Positions 18,915 through 28,422 are shown, counted from the first letter of the stretch. The stretch: DNA of 40,581 nt from Vibrio sp. Hep-1b-8 (GCF_006124995.1 NZ_QEWN01000091.1:1-40581), one strand, 5' to 3'. Made by a program: numbers and translations. Notes: generated from the letters alone by a model not told the origin.

Positions 18915-19793
18915 ATGAACCTTACTCAGATCGAAGCTTTTTGTACTGTGTCCGACACAGGCTCGGTTTCCGAGGCCGCTCGCCAACTAGAGTGCAACCG
19001 CACACGCTTGAGTATGGCGATTAAAGCACTAGAAAAAGATCTCGATGTCGAACTTTTTGTTCGTAGTGGCAATAATTTGGTGCTTTCTGAAGCGGGTAAA
19101 GCCATTTACAAAGATTGTCACAATATGCTAGTTACCGCAGCGCGTATTCGTAAAACCTGTACTCACGTATCAGGTAAGTTTAACGCCGAGGTATGGATAG
19201 CTCGTGACGATTCTCTGCCTGACGAACTGTGGCAGGATCTCTCTCATAAGCTTAACAACCGCTTTCCCGCAACCGCATTTAACATTGTTTTAGCCTCTAG
19301 TGGTGACTTGGCAAATCTTGTGGCAACTTCCCAAGTTGATTTCGCGTTTGGCGTCGATTACGAACGACTCAATGACCCTCACATTACGTTTCAGCCATTA
19401 GGCAAGATACGCCTGATGTCAGTATGTCGTTCCACTCACCCACTGGCCAAACTTCGTCGGGTCTCGGATGACGAACTGCGTAACGCTATGCAAGCCGTTA
19501 TGGTTTATCTAAATGAAAAGGATAATCCAGAATTACAACCCTTCTCTCTGCGTCACATAGGCTTCTCAAGCTTTGACTACATACTCAACACGATTCTTGA
19601 AGAAGACGCTTGGGGCGTACTCCCTGAACCGCTGATCCGACACTTGCTACGCAAACAGGAACTCTCGGTAATAAAACACACTTATGGCTTGACCCAAGAA
19701 GATTACTGTATGTTCACCTCTTCAGGTATGGCAGAGCATCCTGGAATGTCTTGGCTGGCAGACAAATTAAACGAATTTTTGTTTGATTTTTAA
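18915..19793 (+). CDS. LysR-family transcriptional regulator
   Basis: A 292-residue LysR protein with a helix-turn-helix in residues 1-60 (S-V-S-E-A-A-R-Q-L-E-C-N-R-T-R-L-S-M-A-I) and a divergent effector domain after residue 90. The usual serine-rich recognition helix is replaced by N-R-T-R-L-S, so it is an outlying member. A palindrome GATAT-A-ATATC lies about 30 bases before its start in the gap shared with the methyltransferase. It could be the operator or part of the promoter. Targets and ligand are unknown. Confidence 0.83.
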   Translation: MNLTQIEAFCTVSDTGSVSEAARQLECNRTRLSMAIKALEKDLDVELFVRSGNNLVLSEAGKAIYKDCHNMLVTAARIRKTCTHVSGKFNAEVWIARDDSLPDELWQDLSHKLNNRFPATAFNIVLASSGDLANLVATSQVDFAFGVDYERLNDPHITFQPLGKIRLMSVCRSTHPLAKLRRVSDDELRNAMQAVMVYLNEKDNPELQPFSLRHIGFSSFDYILNTILEEDAWGVLPEPLIRHLLRKQELSVIKHTYGLTQEDYCMFTSSGMAEHPGMSWLADKLNEFLFDF

Positions 19794-19986
19794 CCATTGC
19801 GACGATTATTTGATCCATCAATCAGTCAGCGACAATATTATTGACACCGCATTATGTTCGCATCTCATTGAAAAATAACAATTTTAACTAAAATTCATCT
19901 ATTTGACATATTGGGTATTCATATAGGGATTGTCTAATTCTCTTATATTGAGAAAAATATAGGGGAATTTTACAAGAGAACTCATT

Positions 19987-20880
19987 ATGTGTGCCCGAAC
20001 AAGCCTTAACGAAAAACGAATCCTAACCTTCTCAGCTCTTTTAGCATCGGGCTTTGCGGGTAGCGGACTCGTACTCGGCTTACTAGTTGGCTCACTTGTC
20101 ATTGTTTTTGACGGTGTATATTCACTGGTCAGTTTGCTATTAACTTTGTTGTCGCTCGCCGTGTCTAGATACATTGCTCAGCCGTCCAAGCGCCAGTTTC
20201 CATTTGGTAAAGCGATGCTTGAGCCCCTAGTGATCGCAATAAAAGGTAGTGTGATTTTAGCGATCGTTGCCTACTCACTGTATTCAGCTGTGCAGGCATT
20301 AATGAATGGTGGCCGTGAAGTTGACGCGAGTATTGCAACGCTTTTCGGTGCGGTAAGTGTTGTTGGTTGTAGCTACGCATGGTGGTACATCGCGAATAAG
20401 TCGAAACTTATTTCATCTGGCTTGGTAGACGCTGAAGTAAAACAGTGGCAGATGGACACGTTGCTTAGCGTCGCTGTGACCTTAGGTTTCGTGGCTGCGT
20501 GGCTGGTATCCGTTTCACCGTTCGCACAATATGCCGTCTATGCGGATCCGGTGATGATGCTGCTGATGTCTTTCTACTTCATTAAAGTACCACTTGAGAT
20601 GTTAGCAGGTGCACTACGCGAACTACTGATGATGAAACCTGACGAAGAGATCTGTCACGCGGTTAACAAAGAGGTGCTCGCCCTAGAGACACAAGTTGAT
20701 CAGGAACTTGCCGTGGCGGGGGTTATTAAGGTAGGTCGTGAGCTGCGCGTCAGACTGGATGTACATTCTCAAGGACAACAAGTTCAGGTGGCTGAACTGG
20801 AGAAAGCGCGTCGTATTCTAAAGGATAAACTGTCGCGTCTCTCATTGGATCTGAACGTGACCATGAATATCGCAAACTAA
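19987..20880 (+). CDS. cation diffusion facilitator family transporter
   Basis: A 297-residue inner-membrane protein with about six hydrophobic helices, matching the CDF (cation efflux) family. The helix-2 motif D-G-V-Y-S-L and R-Q-F-P-F-G-K-A-M-L-E-P are visible, and a second acidic site, D-A-E-V-K-Q-W-Q-M-D-T, lies in helix 5. The cytoplasmic C-terminal domain (about 215-297) is typical. Such proteins export zinc, iron or similar metals using proton exchange; the metal here is not resolved. It is a single gene preceded by a 193-base AT-rich gap in which no clear operator was found. Confidence 0.82.
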   Translation: MCARTSLNEKRILTFSALLASGFAGSGLVLGLLVGSLVIVFDGVYSLVSLLLTLLSLAVSRYIAQPSKRQFPFGKAMLEPLVIAIKGSVILAIVAYSLYSAVQALMNGGREVDASIATLFGAVSVVGCSYAWWYIANKSKLISSGLVDAEVKQWQMDTLLSVAVTLGFVAAWLVSVSPFAQYAVYADPVMMLLMSFYFIKVPLEMLAGALRELLMMKPDEEICHAVNKEVLALETQVDQELAVAGVIKVGRELRVRLDVHSQGQQVQVAELEKARRILKDKLSRLSLDLNVTMNIAN

Positions 20881-20886
20881 TGGATT

Positions 20887-20914
20887 AGCTCCACAACGTC
20901 CGCTTTGTGGGGCT
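20887..20914. terminator. weak convergent terminator
   Basis: AGCTCCACAA pairs with TTGTGGGGCT (one G-T wobble) across a short loop between the convergent CDF and GNAT genes. The flanking T content is low. Confidence 0.45.
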
Positions 20915-21402
20915 TACTCTATGTGACTCAATTCTTTACTCATCAACACTAGATTCCAATCTTGCCCTTCATAACGACGCGTTCCCCGCTCTATCTTATC
21001 CACCTGAAACCCGAGTGACTGGTAACACTTACGCGCAACATCATTGTGTTCAAACACAGCTAACCTCAACTGAGAAACCACAAAATGGGATTGTGCATGG
21101 TCGATTAATAGTTGCAGCATCTTCGCCGCGAGCTTTTGGCCACGAAATGGAGGTGCAATAAACACTCGGCAGATACGAAAACAGTCTGCCCTTTCTTGGT
21201 AAAGCTCAACATAACCAGCGTATTCGCCGTTGTGCTCCAGCATAAAAGGGTGAACAATGTCCTTATTGCAGTGAAACTCAATCTGTTCGTCGGTCAATGG
21301 AAACTGGTAACAGTTTCCTCCCCACAAATAGTTGAGTTGGTCTGAGTCGATCCAATCGATTAGCACACCATAATGCGAACTCATAAAAGGTATCAGTGAC
21401 AT
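20914..21402 (-). CDS. GNAT-family N-acetyltransferase
   Basis: A 162-residue GNAT protein. Motif A is I-A-P-P-F-R-G-Q-K-L-A-A-K-M-L, the acetyl-CoA pyrophosphate loop, and the C-terminal N-D-V-A-R-K-C-Y-Q-S-L-G-F block follows. The length and order suggest a small-molecule or RimJ/RimL-like acetyltransferase; the acceptor is unknown. It lies 17 bases after the start of the membrane-protein gene at 21420 on the same strand, so the two are probably co-transcribed. Confidence 0.82.
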   Translation of the reverse strand: MSLIPFMSSHYGVLIDWIDSDQLNYLWGGNCYQFPLTDEQIEFHCNKDIVHPFMLEHNGEYAGYVELYQERADCFRICRVFIAPPFRGQKLAAKMLQLLIDHAQSHFVVSQLRLAVFEHNDVARKCYQSLGFQVDKIERGTRRYEGQDWNLVLMSKELSHIE

Positions 21403-21419
21403 ATTACGCTCTTCCTAAG

Positions 21420-21770
21420 CTATAAAATGTTTAAAATGATGCATCCAGTTAACGAGGGAATACCTGCAATAAACAATACCAAACCATCTTGGTAGTTTTG
21501 TCGATAGCGTTTTCTTTCATCTTTCTCGACGTCAAAACCTTTGACCATCTTGTAGACTGAATCGAGCTTGGGGTTATTGTACCTAGCGGTTTTGCTATCT
21601 GTTCCACCTTCCCAAGTTAGCATTGCCAAGCCCCAGATAACAAAAACGACCATAAATAAGAAATCAGAAAGTCGTGTGACGACAAAAAAATCAACTACGT
21701 AGGAAAGCAACCACACAACTATAGCCGCAATGACATTTATGATCGCAACCTTTACTACCAGTTTCAGCAT
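21420..21770 (-). CDS. small inner-membrane protein, unknown
   Basis: A 116-residue protein with hydrophobic segments at about residues 5-30, 37-53 and 96-116 and a charged cytoplasmic loop between them rich in K, D, R and Y (T-A-R-Y-N-N-P-K-L-D). No family is recognised with confidence. It has a good ribosome site (AGGAGG) and precedes the GNAT gene on the same strand. Confidence 0.65.
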   Translation of the reverse strand: MLKLVVKVAIINVIAAIVVWLLSYVVDFFVVTRLSDFLFMVVFVIWGLAMLTWEGGTDSKTARYNNPKLDSVYKMVKGFDVEKDERKRYRQNYQDGLVLFIAGIPSLTGCIILNIL

Positions 21771-21848
21771 CTGAACCTCCTAACGCTGATCTTTCCGCAG
21801 TGTTAAGGCGGTTTGAAAGCCCCATCCCCTACGCACCTCAATAAACAA

Positions 21849-21875
21849 AAGGCCCACCGTAAGTGGGTGAGCCTT
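21849..21875 (-). terminator. terminator of the gene at 21887
   Basis: AAGGC-CCACC-GTAA-GTGGG-TG-AGCCTT forms an imperfect stem 11 bases past the minus-strand stop. In that direction it is followed by TTTTGTTTATT. The plus strand also has a T-run. Confidence 0.75.
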
Positions 21876-21886
21876 CGTTTTTTAAC

Positions 21887-22306
21887 CTAAGACGCTAGTT
21901 GAGATTCAACTTGCTGAAATACTTTGTACTCTGCGTTACTGCAGCCGCGAGCAATCGATACCCAGTAATCTCCCGTTTCATCCGTTGCAACAAACTCAGC
22001 CCTAAGTTCGTATTTTCTCCAAAACGCAAACGCAAGAATTAGAGTCAATGCGAGCATTAAAAAACCAAATTGCGGAACAAACGCCCAAGTCGCGGCCGAC
22101 AACATTAAAGCGAGGGAAATAACATTCACCATGTTATCTTTTATCCCAAGCTTACGTACTTCTACCTGTTTTATCTTACGCAATTGGTAATCGTCACCAC
22201 GAACCGATATTTGGTCTGTGTTGAGATTAAAATCCGACATTACGTAAGCCCGACGAAAACGGAGAATATCCACTAGCCTATAGTTGTTAGTTTTCTTGCT
22301 CATCAC
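21887..22306 (-). CDS. two-helix membrane protein, unknown (DUF6232-like)
   Basis: A 139-residue protein. The N-terminal third is polar with a beta-rich segment (I-S-V-R-G-D-D-Y-Q-L-R-K-I-K-Q-V), followed by two closely spaced hydrophobic helices near residues 60-95 and a soluble tail. This order resembles DUF6232-type proteins, but that match is tentative. An AGGTG/GGAG-type site precedes the start. It is single, with its own terminator. The 262-base gap before the next gene shows no clear element. Confidence 0.6.
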   Translation of the reverse strand: MMSKKTNNYRLVDILRFRRAYVMSDFNLNTDQISVRGDDYQLRKIKQVEVRKLGIKDNMVNVISLALMLSAATWAFVPQFGFLMLALTLILAFAFWRKYELRAEFVATDETGDYWVSIARGCSNAEYKVFQQVESQLAS

Positions 22307-22568
22307 CTTTTCTCCATGTTATTAAAGGTTAGTAAAAACTAATATAATCATGAAGTTATTGTGCTGAGAAACACTTTATAATACAGCCAAATAAGCAATG
22401 CAACATATATAAACGGTACGAATATCTGTTATTTTCCGACACCGCGATAAGCCGAATTTTCGTGACAAACGATCAACCACATACTGAGGATAAAAGCCGT
22501 ACTAAACGCTTTGTGAATAGAGAGTTGTATAGGTACAATCGCCAGCCAAACAACACAGGTGCCAGAAG

Positions 22569-22964
22569 ATGCTATTTGACAATGACATAGAAGAAATGAT
22601 CGGCTATTTCGACCGTTACTGCAAAGCGCCCCATATTGATGCGCTCGATCGAGTATCGGACGACCAAGTGAATCTCCTGCTCGATTTCTTGACCCTTGCT
22701 CATAAATTGCAATGTGATATCTACGCTACGCGCAACTTGAACAGCTCCCACTTCCTCGGTGTGGGCACCTTCGCTCTAACTCAAGAACGAGCACCGCAAG
22801 GTAATCTGTTCGTCAAGATTGAAGCAGATACACTGTACCTCTCGTTTGAGTTAGCCCCTTGCAACGAAGAGAATCTGTTGACCCCGATTCGCGTTATTGA
22901 TGCACTGGTGTATTTAGCCGACTGCAATGGTCATAGTTTGTTGCCTGAAGACTATCAGCGCTAG
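22569..22964 (+). CDS. hypothetical protein, 131 residues
   Basis: A soluble, acidic 131-residue protein starting M-L-F-D-N-D-I-E-E-M. No signal peptide or membrane helix is visible, and the length and start are supported by an AGAAG site. No family is recognised. It stands alone between divergent and convergent neighbours. Confidence 0.6.
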   Translation: MLFDNDIEEMIGYFDRYCKAPHIDALDRVSDDQVNLLLDFLTLAHKLQCDIYATRNLNSSHFLGVGTFALTQERAPQGNLFVKIEADTLYLSFELAPCNEENLLTPIRVIDALVYLADCNGHSLLPEDYQR

Positions 22965-23078
22965 CAAGCCTAAGCCCAAAATAGCGATCAAATTTGTTCA
23001 TTGGAATCCGTTACTTTCTGTTTAACGCTTACTCTTTATCCAAGCTGCCCACCACCGACCAACTAAACAACATCACGG

Positions 23079-23741
23079 CTAAGTCCAGTTCAACACTTGC
23101 CAATCCATAGAGCTTGCACGGGCTCTCAAACGTGGACATGGGTTGACCAAATAAGCGTGATCCGCGTATTCACATAGCGGCAAATCATTGATTGAGTCGG
23201 TATAGAAATGAATGTTGGAGTAAGTCTCGGGTTGTGAATCCAACCATTGTTTTAATCGGATTACCTTACCCTCGCGATAGCTTGGAACACCTCTAATCTC
23301 GGTAGTATAGCGTCCGCCAGCTTCAACGAGATCAATACCCAACGCCACGTCAATTCCCAAGCGTCGCCCAACCGCTTGCACAAGAAACGTTACGCTGGCA
23401 GAGATGATTACCATCTGAATACCTTGTTCGTTAAGTTGATCAATTAAAACTTTGGACTGTTTGAATTGCTTGGTGAGGATATGGCGCTCTACGCACTCTT
23501 CCACCAGCACATTCACTTGCTCTATGGGTATATCAACCAAAGGAGAGATGGAAAACTTGAGGTAATCCTCCATATCCATTTTCCCTTGAGCATAAAGAGC
23601 CATTAATCTCTGATCCTGCTCGATAAAATCGGGGCTGGTCGCGATACCTTTCTCAACCATAAACTCGTTCCAGATCATTGCACAATCAGCATTGATCAAG
23701 GTTTCATCCATATCAAATACATACAACGGCTTTGACATCAT
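23079..23741 (-). CDS. HAD-IB family phosphatase
   Basis: A 220-residue HAD hydrolase of subfamily IB (phosphoserine-phosphatase-like). Motif I is V-F-D-M-D-E-T-L, motif II I-I-S-A-S, and motif IV Y-T-D-S-I-N-D-L-P. It is the last gene of the six-gene operon, and its ATG overlaps the ABC ATPase stop by one base (TAATG). It has no signal peptide, so it is cytoplasmic. A likely job is to remove phosphate from a monoester released from the imported compound by the phosphatase-superfamily enzyme of the same operon. Substrate unknown. Confidence 0.82.
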   Translation of the reverse strand: MMSKPLYVFDMDETLINADCAMIWNEFMVEKGIATSPDFIEQDQRLMALYAQGKMDMEDYLKFSISPLVDIPIEQVNVLVEECVERHILTKQFKQSKVLIDQLNEQGIQMVIISASVTFLVQAVGRRLGIDVALGIDLVEAGGRYTTEIRGVPSYREGKVIRLKQWLDSQPETYSNIHFYTDSINDLPLCEYADHAYLVNPCPRLRARASSMDWQVLNWT

Positions 23742-24760
23742 TACGCTCTCACAGGTTGAATTTCATTGAGATTAAACAAGAGTTCTAATTGGCTACCATT
23801 GGCCAGTAAACGCTCAGATGAGCGATTGAGGAGATCAACGGTAAGCTCACACTGGTCGACCTCGACCTGATAGCGAATCACATTTCCCAACAATTGATGG
23901 TTTTTTATTGTCGCCTTTTGCGGGGCAGATACATGGCTGCCATATTTGCGCCCCTGCTCTTTGACATAGATGGATTCAGGACGTATCGCTACCTTCCAAT
24001 CGGTCTCGATATTAAACAGTTGCTTCGCTTTCGTTGCTTCAACCAAATTATAATGCCCCATAAAACTTGCCACAAACTCGTTGGCTGGATGAGTATAAAT
24101 CTCTTCCGGAGAACCAGCCTGAACAATTTCGCCTTTATTCATTAGGAAAATGCGGTCTGACATGATCATCGCTTCTTCCTGATCATGAGTGACAAAAATT
24201 GTCGTTAAATTCATCTCTTTTTGAATATCACGGATCTGTTGACGGAGGTGCTTACGTATCTTGGCATCCAGTGCGGAAAGAGGCTCATCAAGGAGTAAGA
24301 TACGCGGCTTAACCACTAACGCCCTAGCAAGAGCGACTCGTTGACGTTGCCCTCCTGAGAGCTGATGTGGATAGTGTTTCTCTTTACCCTTGAGATCAAC
24401 CAGTTCGATTACCCTAGCGACTTGGCGTTGAATCTCTTGCTTTGCCAGTTTTTTCATCTGCAAACCAAAACCTATATTGCCTTCCACAGTCATATTAGGA
24501 AACAACGCATAGGACTGAAACACCATACCAATGCCCCGCTGCTGAGGTAACTGGTGCGTAATCTCCTCACCATCTACCCAAATCTCTCCCCCATCCACAG
24601 GATTCAATCCTGCCAGACTACGAAGCAAGGTCGATTTACCGCAACCACTGGGGCCAAGCAGCGTAATAAATTCACCTTGCTCAATAGTGAATTCAATCTC
24701 TTCGAATACGGTATTATCCGCAAAGCGTTTGGTCAGGTTATTTGCGACTACATAACTCAT
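23741..24760 (-). CDS. ABC transporter ATP-binding protein
   Basis: A 339-residue ATPase of the PotA/FbpC/UgpC type. Walker A is G-P-S-G-C-G-K-S-T, the signature L-S-G-G-Q-R-Q-R, and Walker B I-L-L-L-D-E-P-L-S-A-L-D, with the H-loop in F-V-T-H-D. A C-terminal ~100-residue TOBE-like regulatory domain follows. It overlaps the permease upstream by one base and the HAD gene downstream by one base. It should energise the importer formed by the two permeases and the binding protein. Confidence 0.93.
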   Translation of the reverse strand: MSYVVANNLTKRFADNTVFEEIEFTIEQGEFITLLGPSGCGKSTLLRSLAGLNPVDGGEIWVDGEEITHQLPQQRGIGMVFQSYALFPNMTVEGNIGFGLQMKKLAKQEIQRQVARVIELVDLKGKEKHYPHQLSGGQRQRVALARALVVKPRILLLDEPLSALDAKIRKHLRQQIRDIQKEMNLTTIFVTHDQEEAMIMSDRIFLMNKGEIVQAGSPEEIYTHPANEFVASFMGHYNLVEATKAKQLFNIETDWKVAIRPESIYVKEQGRKYGSHVSAPQKATIKNHQLLGNVIRYQVEVDQCELTVDLLNRSSERLLANGSQLELLFNLNEIQPVRA

Positions 24761-25548
24761 TATTTGACTCCTCGGCTAAAGCGACTTGCCAGCCAAGTCA
24801 GGATAAAAATAAACAGGAAATAGGTCATCACCAGCGCACTGGTAAAGTGGCCGCTGGTCTGACGCATGTTATAAAGGTAAATCTGTAGCGTTTCGTAACG
24901 CGTACCAACCAAGATATTGGCGAATACAAACTCGCCCAATAAAAATGAAAAGGAAAGAAACAGCGATGCCATCAATCCTTTTTTCAAGTTTGGCAGAATA
25001 ATTAGCAGAAACGCTTTGGCGGTGCTCGCCCCGAGAAGATGCGCAGCGTCCATCAAATCATGCAGATTGATTGCCTCGAAGCTATTAGCAATAGCACGAT
25101 ACATAAATGGCAACGCTATAGTGAAGTAAGTGCCGATTAGAATCCAAGGTGTGCCAACAAGAGAAATTTCACTGTCTGCATAAAGCTGAAGCAATCCCAC
25201 AGACGAAACCACTGGTGGTACCGCAAAGGGTAATAAGATCATGATATTCATAACCTTATCTAGTTTCGGAAAGTAATAAAAAACCACAAATATCGCGGGT
25301 AGAATCAACACCACGCTCAAAAAAAGTGATGCGATACAAATGAACAACGAGCGTCCAAATGCCTGCAAAAATCGTGGGTCACTCAGTAAGTTGAGATACC
25401 AGTCTAGCGTAAAGCCATCAGGCAAAATGGTCGCGCCCCAGCGGGATGACACCGAATAGACGAATGTTGCCAAAATCGGTATCAGCATAATGCCCACAAT
25501 GGAATACACTACCGTTTTGTGGAATCGAGTATTAACGTTATGCATCAC
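24760..25548 (-). CDS. ABC transporter permease (second)
   Basis: A 262-residue inner-membrane permease with about six helices, of the PotC/PhnV type. The cytoplasmic coupling motif is D-A-A-H-L-L-G-A-S-T-A-K-A-F, the E-A-A-like loop. It overlaps the first permease by 4 bases (ATGA) and the ATPase gene by one. The two permeases form a heterodimer. Confidence 0.9.
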   Translation of the reverse strand: MMHNVNTRFHKTVVYSIVGIMLIPILATFVYSVSSRWGATILPDGFTLDWYLNLLSDPRFLQAFGRSLFICIASLFLSVVLILPAIFVVFYYFPKLDKVMNIMILLPFAVPPVVSSVGLLQLYADSEISLVGTPWILIGTYFTIALPFMYRAIANSFEAINLHDLMDAAHLLGASTAKAFLLIILPNLKKGLMASLFLSFSFLLGEFVFANILVGTRYETLQIYLYNMRQTSGHFTSALVMTYFLFIFILTWLASRFSRGVK

Positions 25549-26444
25549 GACTTCCTACCCGCATAGCTTTTTGCAATAAGCCATTGATTGATAATGGTGA
25601 TCAGAGCAAGCAAGGCCATTAAAATCACAGAAATGGCAGCCGCTAAGTTCGGCTCAAGGAACAAGTCACCCGATACTAAGCTGGCAATACGAATGGTGAT
25701 CACGTTGTAATTGCCCGAAGTCAATGCGTATACACTGGCATAGGCGCCAATCGCATTGGCAATCAGAATGATGAAGGTGCCAAGCAGTGCCGGAGAAAGC
25801 ACTGGTAACGCAATTCTGGCCCAATACTGGTCTGTACGAGCTCCTAGGAGTGCAGCGGCGGCTTGCCAGTCATCACTGAGCGCGTCAAAAGCGGGATACA
25901 GCAACAAAACAGCCAGAGGGATCTGAAAATAAACATATATGGCCAGCAAACCCCACTTACCATACAGATCGAAATCACCTAATAAGCCATACTGCTTCAG
26001 CAGCAAGGTCAATGCACCGTTGGTACCTAAGATGATGATAAACGCGAATGACAAAGGCACACCCGAAAAGTTACTGCTCATATTGGTAAACGCAATAACA
26101 CTATCTCGAATTTTCCCTTCAACACGGCGTAGCGAAGATACCAGCAAGGTTGCAATCGCTAAGCCGACAACGCTCGACCAAACAGCTAACCAAAGACTGT
26201 TATTAAAAGCCTGGATCATAAAAGCTGAATCTAGCACTTCAATATAGTTATCAAGTGCAAATTCGCCATCATAAATAAAGCTGTTGATCAGCACCCAAAC
26301 CATAGGAGCTAACTGAAAGAGATAGAAAAATAGCGCAAAAGGCGCCAGCCACAATGCGGGTTTGATACGCCCAACCCATCGATGCCAATGTGGCTTCGCT
26401 GAACTTGACTCTTGTGTACGAGTCGATAAAACAGAACTGCTCAT
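25545..26444 (-). CDS. ABC transporter permease (first)
   Basis: A 299-residue permease of the PotB/PhnU type with about six helices after a cytoplasmic N-terminus. The coupling loop is Q-A-A-A-L-L-G-A-R-T-D-Q-Y-W. It overlaps the upstream phosphatase-superfamily gene and the downstream permease by 4 bases each. Confidence 0.9.
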   Translation of the reverse strand: MSSSVLSTRTQESSSAKPHWHRWVGRIKPALWLAPFALFFYLFQLAPMVWVLINSFIYDGEFALDNYIEVLDSAFMIQAFNNSLWLAVWSSVVGLAIATLLVSSLRRVEGKIRDSVIAFTNMSSNFSGVPLSFAFIIILGTNGALTLLLKQYGLLGDFDLYGKWGLLAIYVYFQIPLAVLLLYPAFDALSDDWQAAAALLGARTDQYWARIALPVLSPALLGTFIILIANAIGAYASVYALTSGNYNVITIRIASLVSGDLFLEPNLAAAISVILMALLALITIINQWLIAKSYAGRKS

Positions 26445-27265
26445 AATGCTAACAATTCCTGAGAATAAGGCTTAGTGTGCTCGAGATTGAGCAATTGGCA
26501 AACCATGCCACAGAGCTCTGTTTGCTTAATTTGCCCTTCTTGATGGGTGAATTTATCCCCGATCAAAAACAGCGGTACTTGGCGTTCTTGTGGCAAGATT
26601 CCCCCGTGTGACCGATCGTCGTTCATACCATGGTCACTGGTGACGATGACTTGATAACCGTCTGCTAGCCATTGCTCAATATAGTTAGACAAAATAATGT
26701 CTGCGTGACGTGCACAATTACGGTACTGGCTAGAATCCAAACCATATTTATGGCCCATATCATCAATGTTCATCGGATGAATCAGCAAAAAATCTGGCCT
26801 ATACGCTCGGCGCAAATGTTCCGCATCAAGAAAGAGAGCTTCATCAGGATAGTGATCCCAGTGGTAAAAGCAGCCGTGCTGAATATTCATCGCTTCATCA
26901 TGTGTAAAACGATCTCTCACTGGTTCATAAGGGGCTCGGTTATAGAGCTCGCTTATCCAATGATACGCTGCGGCAGCTGTCACCTTGCCTTGCGATTTCG
27001 CGATGCTAAAAATCGACTCATGGTTCGACAAACGCACTACATTGTTATTCACAATGCCACTGTCAACGGGGCGCACTCCAGTCAATATACATTCGTAAAG
27101 TGGACGTGATAATGAAGGCAGCTCGCAAAGGACGGGATACAATGTTGCACACATTCGCGAGCCTGAGTGGTGTTGTTCTAGAAGGCCATTGAGGTAGCCC
27201 ATACAGTCACGGGCTACCTGATAATTCAGTCCATCTAGAACAACAAGGATAACCTTATTGTTCAT
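26441..27265 (-). CDS. alkaline-phosphatase-superfamily phosphodiesterase-like protein
   Basis: A 274-residue enzyme of the nucleotide pyrophosphatase/phosphodiesterase branch of the alkaline phosphatase superfamily. Metal-site residues are D11 in L-D-G, D168/D169 and H172 in I-D-D-M-G-H, D211 and H212 in S-D-H-G-M, and H220. A serine around residues 51-53 (L-P-S-L-S-R-P) would be the nucleophile. There is no signal peptide, so it acts in the cytoplasm. Its place between binding protein and permeases in the operon implies it cleaves the imported compound. Phosphonoacetate hydrolase or a phosphodiesterase are both possible; the sequence does not decide. Confidence 0.75.
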   Translation of the reverse strand: MNNKVILVVLDGLNYQVARDCMGYLNGLLEQHHSGSRMCATLYPVLCELPSLSRPLYECILTGVRPVDSGIVNNNVVRLSNHESIFSIAKSQGKVTAAAAYHWISELYNRAPYEPVRDRFTHDEAMNIQHGCFYHWDHYPDEALFLDAEHLRRAYRPDFLLIHPMNIDDMGHKYGLDSSQYRNCARHADIILSNYIEQWLADGYQVIVTSDHGMNDDRSHGGILPQERQVPLFLIGDKFTHQEGQIKQTELCGMVCQLLNLEHTKPYSQELLAL

Positions 27266-27277
27266 AGTGACGGACTC

Positions 27278-28363
27278 TTATTGTTGGTGAATTAACACAC
27301 TTTCCTGCCATTGACGTGGCAATTTACGCGCAGATTTTTCCCAAGCATTGAAATCCTTTACGGGATGCACATTGCTGTATTGGTCATTAGAAATCAGCTT
27401 ATCTTGAACTGACTTAGGCAATACTACGTTAGAGCGAATTGGACGAGCATAACCTTGAGCTAGGTTGATCTGCCCTTGGTCACTGAAGATATACTCGCGA
27501 GCCAGCTTAGCCGCATTCGGATTTTTAGCGAATTTGTTGATGATGGTGGTGTATCCCGAAATGACAGAACCATCTTGAGGAATGTTAACGGTGAAGCGTT
27601 GACGATCAATCTTGTCACGGTAGTTAAGCGCATTGAAGTCCCACAAAATCGCCACTTCAACTTCGCCTTTCTCTAGGTTAGCGATACTTGGATCTGTGAA
27701 CGATAAGCGCCCTTGTTTTGCTAACTCAGCAAAGAATTTCAGTGCGGGTTCTAAGTTAGATTCATTGCCGCCATTGGCAAATGCTGCTGCAAGAACGGCA
27801 TTGTTTGCCTGTGCTGCAACACCCACATCTCCGACAGTCACCTTGTAGTCCCCTTTCAACAGGTCATCCCAAGATTTCGGAGCGTTTTTGACGAGATTAT
27901 TGTTAGAGATAAATGAGATGGTGCCAGTGTAAGCCAGTGCCCAATGACCCTCTTTATCTTTCGCCCAATCAGGAATATCGCTCCAGGTTGTCGGTTTATA
28001 AGCTTGAGTCACGCCCTTCTTCACTGCGACACGTGCAAAAGCAAAACCAACATCGCCTATATCAGCGGTTGCATTTTTCTTCTCTGCTTCAAACTTAGCG
28101 ATCTCTTGCGCCGAGCTCATATCCGTATCTTGATGTTTCAAACCGTAGTTTGATTTCAGGTCTACCCATGTGTCTTTCCAGTTTGCCCAACTATCTGGCA
28201 TTCCCACACTGTACACCGCGCCTTCTTTTTGTGCGGCTTGGATCAGTGATTCGAGATCCGCCTGTTTTGCTATGGCTGGCATCGAGAGTGATACTGCAAT
28301 GAGAGCAGCAGGTACCATTTTCTTGGCAGAAATAGCCGTTGAACGACTTAGCAAAGTTTTCAT
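27278..28363 (-). CDS. ABC transporter periplasmic substrate-binding protein
   Basis: A 361-residue binding protein of the AfuA/FbpA/PhnS-type cluster, with an N-terminal signal peptide of about 32 residues ending A-I-A. The start at 28363 is preferred over 28372 because AAGGA lies 8 bases before it, against directly abutting the earlier ATG. It is the first gene of the operon and feeds the importer downstream. Related binding proteins carry iron, polyamines, 2-aminoethylphosphonate or thiamine. The operon's phosphatases favour an organophosphorus ligand, which is inference. Confidence 0.88.
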   Translation of the reverse strand: MKTLLSRSTAISAKKMVPAALIAVSLSMPAIAKQADLESLIQAAQKEGAVYSVGMPDSWANWKDTWVDLKSNYGLKHQDTDMSSAQEIAKFEAEKKNATADIGDVGFAFARVAVKKGVTQAYKPTTWSDIPDWAKDKEGHWALAYTGTISFISNNNLVKNAPKSWDDLLKGDYKVTVGDVGVAAQANNAVLAAAFANGGNESNLEPALKFFAELAKQGRLSFTDPSIANLEKGEVEVAILWDFNALNYRDKIDRQRFTVNIPQDGSVISGYTTIINKFAKNPNAAKLAREYIFSDQGQINLAQGYARPIRSNVVLPKSVQDKLISNDQYSNVHPVKDFNAWEKSARKLPRQWQESVLIHQQ

Positions 28364-28422
28364 TGTCTCCATCCTTCTGGACTAGGTCAGTAAGTTCAAA
28401 ATTTATCCTAGGCAGTAAATGT

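Noticed and set aside
26672..27109. Plus-strand open frame of 145 codons
   Set aside because: Fully antisense to the phosphatase-superfamily gene, whose motifs and operon overlaps show which strand is real.
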